In this document: in pieces, positions 7,390 through 15,004 of the stretch
Numbering within the stretch: the stretch's first letter is position 1
Layout of the letters: every line of letters starts with the position of its first letter
Assembly (NCBI GenBank): GCA_016463225.1
Contig: JAEMRT010000004.1
Span: forward strand, 1-64,000
Reading direction: 5' to 3'
DNA from: Sphingopyxis sp.
GTDB lineage: Bacteria; Pseudomonadota; Alphaproteobacteria; Sphingomonadales; Sphingomonadaceae
Length of the DNA stretch: 64,000 nt
Translations under genes and position numbers: made by a program
Notes under the pieces: model-generated
What the model saw: the letters and a program-made list of their open reading frames with translations, nothing else
What the model was told of the DNA's origin: nothing
The model's database searches: none

Positions 7390-8125
7390 GCCCGCCGAGC
7401 AATTCGCGGCGTCGACGGCCCGCGCGCCGCGCGTACGCGGCTATGGCGAAAGCGTCGAGGCGCTGGTCGACGAATATGCGCCGCTGGTGCGCAAGATCGC
7501 GTGGCAGGTGTTTTCGCGGGTGTCGCGGACGAGCGAGCTTGATGATCTGATCCAGACCGGGCTGATCGCGCTGATCGAGGCGAGCCAGAATTACGAGGAG
7601 CGCGGCTTTGCCTTCGCCACCTATGCAACGACGCGCATCCGCGGCGCGATGATCGACCAGCTACGCCGCGAGGCCGACGTCGGCCGGTCGGCGATGGTCG
7701 CCGCAAAGCGCATTCAGGCGACCCGCGCGGCGCTGGAACAGCAATTGCTGCGCGCGCCCGCGGCCACTGAAATGGCGGCAGCACTCGACATGTCGCCCGA
7801 AGATTATTTCGCGCTCGAACGCAATGCGACCCACGGCCGCTCGACCTCGCTCGACGAATTAACCGACATCGGCGCCTTCCTGTTGCCCGACGACGGCGTC
7901 GGCGCGGGCGACCAATGCGAACAGGCCGATCTGATGGGCGCGCTGCGGCAGTGCATCAGCTGCCTGTCAGAACGCGAACAGATGGTGTTGCAGCTCTACT
8001 TCTTCGAGGAGCTCAATCTGCACGAAATCGGCCTGACCCTCGACGTCAGCGCGGCACGGATATGCCAGATCAAGCGCGAGGCGATGGCGAAGGTCGATCG
8101 CATGATGCGCCAGATGACAGACTAA
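7379..8125 (+). CDS. fliA: Flagellar sigma factor FliA (sigma-28)
   Basis: A 248-residue sigma-70-family factor for late flagellar genes. Region 2 is at about residues 30-100 (DDLIQTGLIALIEASQNYE, then FATYATTRIRGAMIDQLRR). Region 3 follows, and region 4 (about 195-245) has LSEREQMVLQLYFFEELNLHEIG and the helix-turn-helix VSAARICQIKREAM. The start at 7379 has GGAGG seven to nine bases upstream, inside the end of flhA. FlgM, its antagonist, is encoded at 3752-4054. Transcription presumably comes from the sigma-54 promoter at 4383. Confidence 0.93.
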   Translation: MRIEPAEQFAASTARAPRVRGYGESVEALVDEYAPLVRKIAWQVFSRVSRTSELDDLIQTGLIALIEASQNYEERGFAFATYATTRIRGAMIDQLRREADVGRSAMVAAKRIQATRAALEQQLLRAPAATEMAAALDMSPEDYFALERNATHGRSTSLDELTDIGAFLLPDDGVGAGDQCEQADLMGALRQCISCLSEREQMVLQLYFFEELNLHEIGLTLDVSAARICQIKREAMAKVDRMMRQMTD

Positions 8126-8146
8126 AAGGTCAAAGATCGGGGGGTG

Positions 8147-8191
8147 ACCGGGTGCGGCGTGTGTGCGACCCTCTCGGCCACCGCACCCGGT
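8147..8191. terminator. Bidirectional hairpin between fliA and a MarR-type gene
   Basis: An 11-bp perfect inverted repeat, ACCGGGTGCGG (8147-8157) and CCGCACCCGGT (8181-8191), lies between the convergent fliA and MarR-type genes. No strong T-tract follows on either side. Termination is inferred from position and stem strength. Confidence 0.6.
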
Positions 8192-8201
8192 CGGGGGGAG
8201 A

Positions 8202-8705
8202 TCAGGCGGCGAGCGTCTGGTTGTTTTGCGAGGCCACGCCAATCTTCTCGAAATAGCTTGCCATGCGTTCGGCCCCGCTCGCGGTCAGATTGACGATCGT
8301 CCGCCGCCGGTCGCGCTCGTCGATTGATCGCTGCGCCAGCCCGAGCCGTTCGAGCGCGCTGATCATCCGCAGCCCCGATGACAAGGGCACTCCGGCGCCG
8401 GTCGCCAGGTCGCTGGCGCTGAGCGCGCGGCCATGGCTTTCGGCGAGCATCAGGTCGAGCATCATGTCCCAGATCGGCCCCGCCAGTTCGGCGCTGCCAA
8501 AATGGTTGCGGCGGATCCGCCGGATCTGGATGCTGAGCGACAGCTGGTTCAGCAACACCGCCTGGGGCGAGCTTTCGCCGCTTTCGCTGCCGCTACGATA
8601 TGTCGGAGGCGTCGGCAATTCGCCACCGCGGCCCGCCAACAGTTCGTGGATCTCGTCGATACGCGACTTTAGCTCGGCAACCTCTTGGTTCGAAAATTGC
8701 TGCAT
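8202..8705 (-). CDS. MarR-family winged-helix regulator
   Basis: A 167-residue protein with an N-terminal helical region (EVAELKSRIDEIHELL), an acidic linker and a C-terminal winged-helix domain. The wHTH covers about 85-150, with SASDLATGAGVPLSSGLRMISALERLGLAQR and the wing ERDRRRTIVNLT. This layout is typical of MarR regulators. An ATG at 8720 and a TTG at 8732 are in frame upstream. I prefer 8705 because a 12-bp palindrome centred on the 8720 ATG looks like an operator. The target is unknown. The gene converges with fliA, but a functional link to motility is only positional. Confidence 0.75.
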   Translation of the reverse strand: MQQFSNQEVAELKSRIDEIHELLAGRGGELPTPPTYRSGSESGESSPQAVLLNQLSLSIQIRRIRRNHFGSAELAGPIWDMMLDLMLAESHGRALSASDLATGAGVPLSSGLRMISALERLGLAQRSIDERDRRRTIVNLTASGAERMASYFEKIGVASQNNQTLAA

Positions 8706-8713
8706 GAGTAGAT

Positions 8714-8725
8714 ACCCCATGGGGT
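8714..8725. promoter_or_regulatory. Palindrome at the start of the MarR-type gene (candidate operator)
   Basis: ACCCCATGGGGT is a perfect 12-bp palindrome just upstream of the preferred start at 8705. MarR regulators often repress their own gene by binding such dyads. Function is inferred from position only. Confidence 0.35.
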
Positions 8726-8735
8726 GCCACAAACA

Positions 8736-9149
8736 TCAGGCTGTAACGTCACGCTTCCGGCTGGACGAACCCGCTGCATAGATGATCAGCAACAGGATCG
8801 GATACGATATATAGGCTGAAAGGAGCCAATAGGGCCGCGCCAGTATCTCTGCGAACATGAACTTCTGAACATGGCCGAAAATGGCGATCAATTGCCACCC
8901 GGTGATCCAGTAGGGCCAGAAATCCTGCGTCTTCATGGCAATGAACCAGAAGCTGAACAGAACCAGCAGGTCGATCACAAAGATATTCAGTTCGATATCA
9001 GTCCAGGTCGGAAACGGCGCCAGAGCGCTGGTGAGGACCGAGGCGATCAGGGCGGTATAAGCCGCCCACCGCTCAAAGGGGCCGCCGCATCTGATCGCGA
9101 CGGCCACCGTTGTGAGCAGTACCAGATAGTAGATCACCACGGACCACAT
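8736..9149 (-). CDS. Small four-helix membrane protein, unknown function
   Basis: A 137-residue hydrophobic protein with about four transmembrane segments: the N-terminal MWSVVIYYLVLLTTVAVAI, a second near 30-48, a third around IFVIDLLVLFSFWFIA, and a C-terminal one containing ISYPILLLIIYAAG. It ends in a short basic tail (SSRKRD). The upstream in-frame extension to 9299 is polar and arginine-rich and is not supported. I do not recognise the family. It is 25 bases downstream of the helical protein at 9175-9555 and is probably the third gene of the operon starting with the LuxR-type membrane protein. Confidence 0.7.
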   Translation of the reverse strand: MWSVVIYYLVLLTTVAVAIRCGGPFERWAAYTALIASVLTSALAPFPTWTDIELNIFVIDLLVLFSFWFIAMKTQDFWPYWITGWQLIAIFGHVQKFMFAEILARPYWLLSAYISYPILLLIIYAAGSSSRKRDVTA

Positions 9150-9174
9150 TGTGGCTGTTAACCCTTCCCGATGA

Positions 9175-9555
9175 TCAAACGGCCTTTGCGAACGACAAGA
9201 CGGCTGCCTCGGCATTCGCCTGATCGTTGCTGCCCTCGTCGAGAAGCTTGGCGGCAGGAGGTTTGACACCGGCGCCGAACATGCGCGTTCCCAAGCCAAC
9301 TTCCTTTTGCGTTACCGTCAGCGCGAGATGCGCGTCGGTCAGCAGCTGGCGAACTTCACCGGCGGCGGCGAGCGCATTCGCGACCTTCGACATGGCGGCC
9401 TGGCCAACGATCGCCGACATGTTGGTGTCGCGCCGTGCGGTGGGCAGGGTGGCGGCGAGCTGAGCGATACGGATCATCGCTTCATCGATGGCATCTTCGG
9501 CCAGGTGAAGGTCGGAAGCGATTTTTTTCGCTGCAGAAACACGTTCATTCAGCAT
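9175..9555 (-). CDS. Small alpha-helical protein, unknown function
   Basis: A 126-residue protein with no signal peptide or membrane segment. It is predicted almost entirely helical (Ala-, Glu- and Leu-rich; MLNERVSAAKKIASDLHLAE at the start) with a Gly/Pro break near residues 88-100 (GTRMFGAGVKPP). I do not recognise a family. The start is preceded by AAGGAAAAAG. It lies between the LuxR-HTH membrane protein (60-base gap) and the four-helix membrane protein (25-base gap), all on one strand, which suggests a shared job. Confidence 0.7.
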   Translation of the reverse strand: MLNERVSAAKKIASDLHLAEDAIDEAMIRIAQLAATLPTARRDTNMSAIVGQAAMSKVANALAAAGEVRQLLTDAHLALTVTQKEVGLGTRMFGAGVKPPAAKLLDEGSNDQANAEAAVLSFAKAV

Positions 9556-9615
9556 GTTCTTTTTCCTTGAAAAAGAATGCTACCGGTTTCCCCCCCGCAG
9601 CATTCGGTTCGAACG

Positions 9616-10113
9616 TCAGGTCATCACCCGACCAAGTCCGACAAGGATCGAATACAGAGCGGAGAAAGCCAAAATGGTCGCAAAAGCGATCAGTATTGGC
9701 CAGATAATCCTTTCCATCAACCCATGCCGGTTGGCCGGCTGGGACGCGGTCGGAAATGGCGAACCGATGTCGAAAAGTCGCCGCAACGAACTGCGCCCCG
9801 GCCCGACATCGGCGGCGGCGGGAGAATCGCCTAGGTCGATCAATTGATATGTCAAAGGCTGATAAGGGGTAACATGGTCGAAGACACCGTTAACCGCCAG
9901 GATGCGGGCAGCCTCTATCCTGTTGGATGCATTGAGCTTTTTTAGAGATCGCCGTACTCGTTCGTCCACCGTGTGCGGCGAAACATGCATCAGGCGCGCG
10001 ATTTGTTTGGAATTTTTGTGCTCATAAACGTGTCGCAACGTTTCAATCTGCGCGACAGACAGCAGACTGATGTAATTGTCGGGATCGCCGTGCACGGGAT
10101 TTGAATAGAGCAT
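9616..10113 (-). CDS. Membrane-anchored LuxR-type HTH protein
   Basis: A 165-residue protein with an unusual layout. A LuxR/GerE helix-turn-helix is at the N-terminus (about 17-75): LSVAQIETLRHVYEHKNSKQIARLM, then VSPHTVDERVRRSLKKL and ASNRIEAARIL. A linker follows, and a single hydrophobic segment lies near the C-terminus (IIWPILIAFATILAFSALYSI, about 136-156). No receiver or autoinducer domain is present. It would place a DNA-binding domain on the cytoplasmic face of the membrane, as in ToxR-type one-component regulators but with a LuxR-type HTH. A GTG at 10116 is an alternative start. Confidence 0.8.
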   Translation of the reverse strand: MLYSNPVHGDPDNYISLLSVAQIETLRHVYEHKNSKQIARLMHVSPHTVDERVRRSLKKLNASNRIEAARILAVNGVFDHVTPYQPLTYQLIDLGDSPAAADVGPGRSSLRRLFDIGSPFPTASQPANRHGLMERIIWPILIAFATILAFSALYSILVGLGRVMT

Positions 10114-10298
10114 CACGAGTCGAAATCAAGTTTGGTAGCGGCAACACGCGGCCGTGCGTTGCCCGGCCAAAGCGGAAAATTTCCCCCAAAAATGCTCGCT
10201 TCGCGGCGATTGGCGCCCTTTGCACTCCCTCAGCTGGCTGGCAAATTATTTTTTGCGTGCCGATTGTGAGAGGTCTGACGACTCAGGCGTCCCTGCGA

Positions 10299-11894
10299 TC
10301 AGTTGCGCCGTTCGACCAGCCCGCGCGCGATCACCTGCGCCTGAATCTCCGCTGCGCCTTCAAAAATGTTGAGGATGCGCGCATCGCACAATATGCGACT
10401 GATCTCATATTCGAGCGCATAGCCGTTGCCGCCGTGGATCTGCAGGCCGGCGTCGGCGTTCGACCAGGCGGCGCGCGCCGCGAGCAGTTTCGCCATTCCC
10501 GCCTCGATGTCGCAGCGCTTGCCGCTGTCCTTGGCGCGCGCTGCCGCATAGCTGAGCTCGCGCGCGGTGACAAAATCGACCAGGCTCATCGCCAGCTTGT
10601 CGGCGACGCGCGGGAATTGCAAAATCGCCTTGCCGAATTGTTTGCGCGCCAGCGCATAATCGAGTCCCAGTTCGAGCGCGCGCCGCGCCACCCCGACCGC
10701 GCGCGCCGCGGTCTGGATACGCGCGCCCTCGAAGGTGCGCATCAGCTGCTTGAACCCCAACCCCTCTTCGCCGCCGAGCAGCGCGTCGGGGGGGGCGATC
10801 ATCGCGTCGAACTGCAGCGCATATTCGCGCATCCCGCGATAGCCGAGCACCTCGATCTCGCTACCGCTCATCCCCGCGGCCGGAAAGGCGTCGCTTTCGG
10901 TCCCGCGCGGCTTGGGGACGAGCAGCATCGACAATCCGGCATAGCCTTTCGCGTCGGGCAAGGTGCGCGCAAGCAGGGTCATCAGGTCCGACCGCGCGGC
11001 GTGGGTGATCCATGTCTTCGCGCCGTCGATGATCCACGCCCCGTCATCATTTCGGCGCGCGCGCGTCTGGAGCGCGCCGAGGTCCGATCCGACATCGGGT
11101 TCGGTGAACACCGCGGTCGGCAGCACCTCGCCGCTCGCAATCCGTGGCAGCCAGTCGGCCTTTTGCGCGTCGGTACCGCCCATCGCGATCAGCTCGCCCG
11201 CAATCTCCGACCGCGTGCCAAGCGACCCCGCGCCGATCCAGCCGCGCGACAGTTCCTCGGTGACGATACACATCACCAGCTTCGACAGGCCCAGCCCGCC
11301 AAACGCCTCGGGGATGCAGACCCCGAAGGTGCCGAGGTCGGCCATCGCGCGCACCGTATCATCGGGGATCAGATCGTTGGCGAGGTGCCAGCCATGCGCG
11401 TGCGGCAGGATCTCGGCATCGGTGAAGCGGCGAAACTGGTCGCGGATCGCATCGAGGTCAGCATCGTGCAGGGTTTCGCTGGGCCAGTCGCCGTCGGCGA
11501 GCGCCGCCGCGATCTCCGCCCGCACCGTAGCATGATCGGCATCGAGCAGGTCGCTGCACGCCGCGGCGAGCGTCCGCGCCGCGGCTCCGATGCCGAGGTC
11601 GGCGGGCCGGAACATCTCGTTCTGCCCCATCGGCAGGCCGCCGACGAGCTGGCCGATCCCTTCGGCGAACGCCAGCGTCGCAACCTTGGTGTCGAGTGGA
11701 TTCAAGTCCTGCCCGGCCTCGCACCACGCCAGCACCGCTTCGAGCGCCGCAATCGTCGTCGCCACCCATGCAAAGCCATGCGCCGCGCGCTGCTCGCGGT
11801 CGATCGGCCGCTGCGACAGCCGGGCGGCGAGCGCGGCTTCGGCCGCCGCGCCATAAACCGTTGCTGCCCGGAGCGCAGAGCGAAAGTCGATCAT
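10299..11894 (-). CDS. Acyl-CoA dehydrogenase with N-terminal extension, methylsuccinyl-CoA dehydrogenase-like
   Basis: A 531-residue FAD flavoenzyme. About 130 extra N-terminal residues precede a standard acyl-CoA dehydrogenase fold. Motifs: VFTEPDVGSDLGALQTRA and KTWITHA in the beta domain, RKQFGKAI in the C-terminal helices, and NIFEGAAEIQ with the usual catalytic Glu position near the end. The extension and the stretch MCIVTEELSRGWIGAGSLGTR recall (2S)-methylsuccinyl-CoA dehydrogenase of the ethylmalonyl-CoA pathway. No crotonyl-CoA carboxylase/reductase is nearby, so the substrate is left open. The start is two bases after the thiolase stop. Reading frame further upstream is only a thiolase shadow. 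Confidence 0.8.
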   Translation of the reverse strand: MIDFRSALRAATVYGAAAEAALAARLSQRPIDREQRAAHGFAWVATTIAALEAVLAWCEAGQDLNPLDTKVATLAFAEGIGQLVGGLPMGQNEMFRPADLGIGAAARTLAAACSDLLDADHATVRAEIAAALADGDWPSETLHDADLDAIRDQFRRFTDAEILPHAHGWHLANDLIPDDTVRAMADLGTFGVCIPEAFGGLGLSKLVMCIVTEELSRGWIGAGSLGTRSEIAGELIAMGGTDAQKADWLPRIASGEVLPTAVFTEPDVGSDLGALQTRARRNDDGAWIIDGAKTWITHAARSDLMTLLARTLPDAKGYAGLSMLLVPKPRGTESDAFPAAGMSGSEIEVLGYRGMREYALQFDAMIAPPDALLGGEEGLGFKQLMRTFEGARIQTAARAVGVARRALELGLDYALARKQFGKAILQFPRVADKLAMSLVDFVTARELSYAAARAKDSGKRCDIEAGMAKLLAARAAWSNADAGLQIHGGNGYALEYEISRILCDARILNIFEGAAEIQAQVIARGLVERRN

Positions 11895-11896
11895 GC

Positions 11897-13111
11897 TCAG
11901 GCGGCGCGCTCGAAAATCGCCGCGATGCCCTGCCCGCCGCCGATGCACATCGTCTCGAGCCCGTAGCGCCCGTCGCGGCGGACCAGCTCGCGCGTCAGGT
12001 TCGCCAAAATGCGCCCGCCCGTCGCGCCGATCGGGTGGCCGAGCGAAATCCCCGAGCCGTTGACGTTCAGAATTTCGTTCCGGCTGTCGTCGTCGGACCA
12101 GCCCCAACCCTTGAGCACCGCAAGGACCTGCGGCGCGAAGGCTTCGTTGAGTTCGACAAGGTCGATGTCGCCCCAGCCGAGACCATTGCGCGCGAAAAGC
12201 CGTTCCACCGCCGGCACCGGCCCAATTCCCATCCGGCTGGGGTCGCAGCCCGCCGCGGCCGAGCTGTGATACCAGGCAATCGGTTCCAGCCCGAGTTCCT
12301 CAAGCTTGTCTTCGGCAACGACGAGACATGCCGCCGCGGCGTCATTCTGCTGGCTCGCGTTGCCCGCAGTCACGACCCCGCCCTCAAGCGGGCGCAGTTT
12401 GCCAAGCGTTTCGGGCGTCGCGTCGGCGCGATAGCCTTCGTCGTGCGCGAAGACGATGGGGTCGCCCTTCTTTTGCGGCACCGAAACCGGCACCAGCTCG
12501 TCGTCGAACAGTCCGTTCGCCCACGCCATCGCAGCGCGCTGGTGGCTGCGCGCGGCGTAGGCGTCACAGGCCTCGCGGCTGACACCATAATCTTTCGCCA
12601 GATTTTCCGCCGTCTCGATCATGCCCGAAATGACGCCAAAGCGTTCGACCGGCTGCGACATCAGTCGCCCGCGCGTCAACCGGTCGTGCAGTGTCAGACT
12701 GCCTGCGCGCACGCCCTTGCGAATGTCGGTGCTGTAATGTTCGACGTTCGACATCGATTCAACGCCGCCCGCGACGACCACGTCGGACATCCCCGTTTGA
12801 ATCATCATCGCGGCGTTGACGACGGCCTGCAATCCCGACCCGCAGCGGCGGTCAAGCTGATACCCCGGCACTTCGAGCGGCAGCCCGGCAGCGAGCCACG
12901 ACCAATGGCCGATGCTCGGCGCCTCGCCATTGCCATAGCCCTGGCTAAAGACGACATCATCGACCCGGGCCGGATCGATCTGCGTCCGCTCTATCAATGC
13001 CTTCAGAATGACGGCGCCCAATTCGCCCGCGGTCAGCGAGGAAAGACTGCCGCCGAACTTGCCGACGGCGGTACGGATCGGGGCAACGATGGCAGCGCGG
13101 CGCAGGGTCAT
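11897..13111 (-). CDS. Acetyl-CoA acetyltransferase / 3-ketoacyl-CoA thiolase
   Basis: A 404-residue thiolase. The three catalytic positions are present: nucleophile Cys90 in DRRCGSGLQ, His359 in SLGHPIGATGGR, and Cys389 in TMCIGGGQG. It condenses or cleaves 3-ketoacyl-CoA in the cytoplasm. It lies between a class III CoA-transferase (upstream, 15-base gap) and an acyl-CoA dehydrogenase (downstream, 2-base gap) on the same strand, forming a compact CoA-thioester catabolic cassette. Length and motifs are standard. Degradative and biosynthetic thiolases cannot be told apart from sequence alone. Confidence 0.93.
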   Translation of the reverse strand: MTLRRAAIVAPIRTAVGKFGGSLSSLTAGELGAVILKALIERTQIDPARVDDVVFSQGYGNGEAPSIGHWSWLAAGLPLEVPGYQLDRRCGSGLQAVVNAAMMIQTGMSDVVVAGGVESMSNVEHYSTDIRKGVRAGSLTLHDRLTRGRLMSQPVERFGVISGMIETAENLAKDYGVSREACDAYAARSHQRAAMAWANGLFDDELVPVSVPQKKGDPIVFAHDEGYRADATPETLGKLRPLEGGVVTAGNASQQNDAAAACLVVAEDKLEELGLEPIAWYHSSAAAGCDPSRMGIGPVPAVERLFARNGLGWGDIDLVELNEAFAPQVLAVLKGWGWSDDDSRNEILNVNGSGISLGHPIGATGGRILANLTRELVRRDGRYGLETMCIGGGQGIAAIFERAA

Positions 13112-13126
13112 GTCATTCTCCAGGTT

Positions 13127-14323
13127 TCAGGCAATGCCGACGATACCGGCATCGATCAGCCGGGCAATCTCGCCCGACGGCAGCGACAGGCGGTCCGCCA
13201 AAATTTCTTCGCTATGTTCGCCATTGCGCGGCGCGGGGCGCGGCGGCTGGCGCGCGTCCTGCGGCAATGTCGCAAAGGCGCCGGCGGCGGGATAGGCGAA
13301 GCCGCTGGGGTTGTCGGCCTGCCCAAAAATCGGGTTGCCCGCGACCAGCGCCGGGTCCTGCACCGCGTCCAGCATCGTGCGATAGGGCGAATGAACGATG
13401 CCGCCCGCGTCGAACGCGGCGGCTAGGTCGGCATGGCTCCGGCCGGCGATGGCCGCCTCGAACAACGGATATAGCGCGTCGCGATGGGTGAAGCGCAGCC
13501 CGTCGTCCTTTGCAAAGGACACTCCGCGTGCCGCCTCGATCGCGGCAATCGCATCGCCCAGACCGAGCGCCGAGACCAGATTGGCCCATTGGCGCGGCGT
13601 CACGACGACGATCATCGTCCGCTGGCCATCGGCGGTAACAAAATCACGCCCGAACAGGCCGTAGACCGCGTTGCCGAGGCGCGGGCGGTTGGCGCCGCTG
13701 TACAGCACTTCGGCCACCCCGCCGAGATTGGCGACGGTGCCGATCGCGACATCGGAAAGCGGAATCCGCACCTCGCCGCCTGCACCCGTTGCAGTGCGCC
13801 GCTGGATCGCGGCGAGCAGCGCAAAGGCGGCATAAGCACCGCTGAGCAGATCCCACGCGGGCAGCACATGGTTGACCGGCGCGGGGCCGGTACCGGTCAG
13901 CATCGGATAACCGACGCTGTTGTTGACGGTGTAGTCGAGCGCGGGCGAGCCGTCGGCCCAGCCCATGATGCGGACGGTGATCAGGTCGGGGCGCCCCGCG
14001 GCGAGCTCTTCATGCGAAAGAAAGCCACCGACCGGAAAATTGGTGATGAACTGGCCTGTCGCGCGCACCAGCGCCTGCAACAGCTCGCGCCCTTCGGGCC
14101 GACTCAAATCAAGCGCGACCGACTTCTTGGCGCGGTTGAGATTTTCCCAATAGAGCGAGTCATTGCCCGCGGTCACCGGCCAGCGGCGAAAATCGGGACC
14201 GCCGCCGATCTGGTCGACGCGGATCACCTCGGCCCCCATTTGCGCGCAGTAGAGCCCGGCGGTGGGAGAGGCGACGAAGGACGAGGCTTCGATCACCGAC
14301 AGGCCGGTCAGCAGGTCGTACAT
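13127..14323 (-). CDS. CaiB/BaiF-type (class III) CoA-transferase
   Basis: A 398-residue family III CoA-transferase, which moves CoA between carboxylic acids without a free-acid intermediate. The N-terminus has the typical GLSVIEASSFVASPTAGLYCAQMGAEVIRVD beginning (core motif near 6-20 and AEVIRVD). The catalytic aspartate is likely Asp158 in PAWDLLSGAYAAF, the usual D-LxxG context. An in-frame ATG at 14344 adds seven residues; I prefer 14323, which gives the conserved start MYDLLTGLSV. It is the first gene of a three-gene leftward cassette with the thiolase and acyl-CoA dehydrogenase. The acid activated is not evident. Confidence 0.88.
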   Translation of the reverse strand: MYDLLTGLSVIEASSFVASPTAGLYCAQMGAEVIRVDQIGGGPDFRRWPVTAGNDSLYWENLNRAKKSVALDLSRPEGRELLQALVRATGQFITNFPVGGFLSHEELAAGRPDLITVRIMGWADGSPALDYTVNNSVGYPMLTGTGPAPVNHVLPAWDLLSGAYAAFALLAAIQRRTATGAGGEVRIPLSDVAIGTVANLGGVAEVLYSGANRPRLGNAVYGLFGRDFVTADGQRTMIVVVTPRQWANLVSALGLGDAIAAIEAARGVSFAKDDGLRFTHRDALYPLFEAAIAGRSHADLAAAFDAGGIVHSPYRTMLDAVQDPALVAGNPIFGQADNPSGFAYPAAGAFATLPQDARQPPRPAPRNGEHSEEILADRLSLPSGEIARLIDAGIVGIA

Positions 14324-14419
14324 ATGGTGCTGCTTTCCTCCCATGCTTGGCCGAAACCGCCATGCCGGGGCATCTGGCTTACCCCGCGGCGCGAGTCAAA
14401 TGGGCGCGACGCCACAAGC

Positions 14420-14884
14420 CTAGAGGATCGGCAGCTCATTCGTCGACTTGATCTCGGACAGCGCCACCGTCGAGTTGATTTCCTGCACCCCGGGCAGCTT
14501 GCTCAGTTTCTCGAAGAAGAACGCCTCATAGGCGTCGATGTCCTTCGCGACGATCCGCAGCATGAAATCCATGTTGCCCATCAGAACATAGGCGCCGAGC
14601 ACCTCGGGAAAGGCAGCGATCGCGTTGCTGAATTCGTCGAGGTTGGCGCGGCCATGGGCGTTGAGCTTGACCTGCGCAAAAATATGCGCGTGCAGCCCGA
14701 CCTTGCGCCGGTCGACCACCGCCACCCGCCCCTTGATATAGCCGTCGCGTTCGAGCCGGTCGATGCGCCGCCAGCACGGCGACGGCGACAACCCCACCCG
14801 CTCGGCGAGCTCGGCAGTGGTCAGACTCGCGTCGCGTTGCAGCTCGCGAATGATATTTTTCTCGAAGGGGTCCAGATCGGTCAT
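14420..14884 (-). CDS. Lrp/AsnC-family transcriptional regulator
   Basis: A 154-residue regulator with an N-terminal HTH (DPFEKNIIRELQRDASLTTAELAERVGLSPSPCWRRI-type sequence at about 5-41) and a C-terminal ligand-binding RAM/ACT-like domain ending VQEINSTVALSEIK. It is divergent from an amino-acid dehydrogenase gene across 120 bases that contain an inverted repeat, so it probably controls that gene in response to an amino acid. Length and motif order are those of BkdR/PutR-like members of the family. Confidence 0.92.
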   Translation of the reverse strand: MTDLDPFEKNIIRELQRDASLTTAELAERVGLSPSPCWRRIDRLERDGYIKGRVAVVDRRKVGLHAHIFAQVKLNAHGRANLDEFSNAIAAFPEVLGAYVLMGNMDFMLRIVAKDIDAYEAFFFEKLSKLPGVQEINSTVALSEIKSTNELPIL

Positions 14885-14938
14885 TTCAACCTTATTCTGT
14901 CAGAAATTGCAAAATATTGACCGACTTAACAGCAAAAA

Positions 14939-14952
14939 CTCGAAATATCGAG
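14939..14952. promoter_or_regulatory. Inverted repeat in the Lrp / amino-acid dehydrogenase divergent promoter
   Basis: CTCGA-AATA-TCGAG, 5-bp arms with an AT-rich centre, sits between the divergent Lrp-type and dehydrogenase genes. Lrp proteins favour such AT-centred dyads. Assignment as operator is an inference from position. Confidence 0.4.
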
Positions 14953-15004
14953 CAAGATTGACCTTAGCCCCTTTGCGATAACCGGCACGGAACAGGAGGC
15001 TGTC

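Noticed and set aside
10101-11966. 621-codon plus-strand frame over the acyl-CoA dehydrogenase
   Set aside because: Arginine-rich shadow; the minus strand carries the dehydrogenase motifs.
14885-15004. Standard sigma-70 promoter for the amino-acid dehydrogenase
   Set aside because: A TTGACC element is visible near 14958, but no -10 hexamer occurs at an acceptable spacing.
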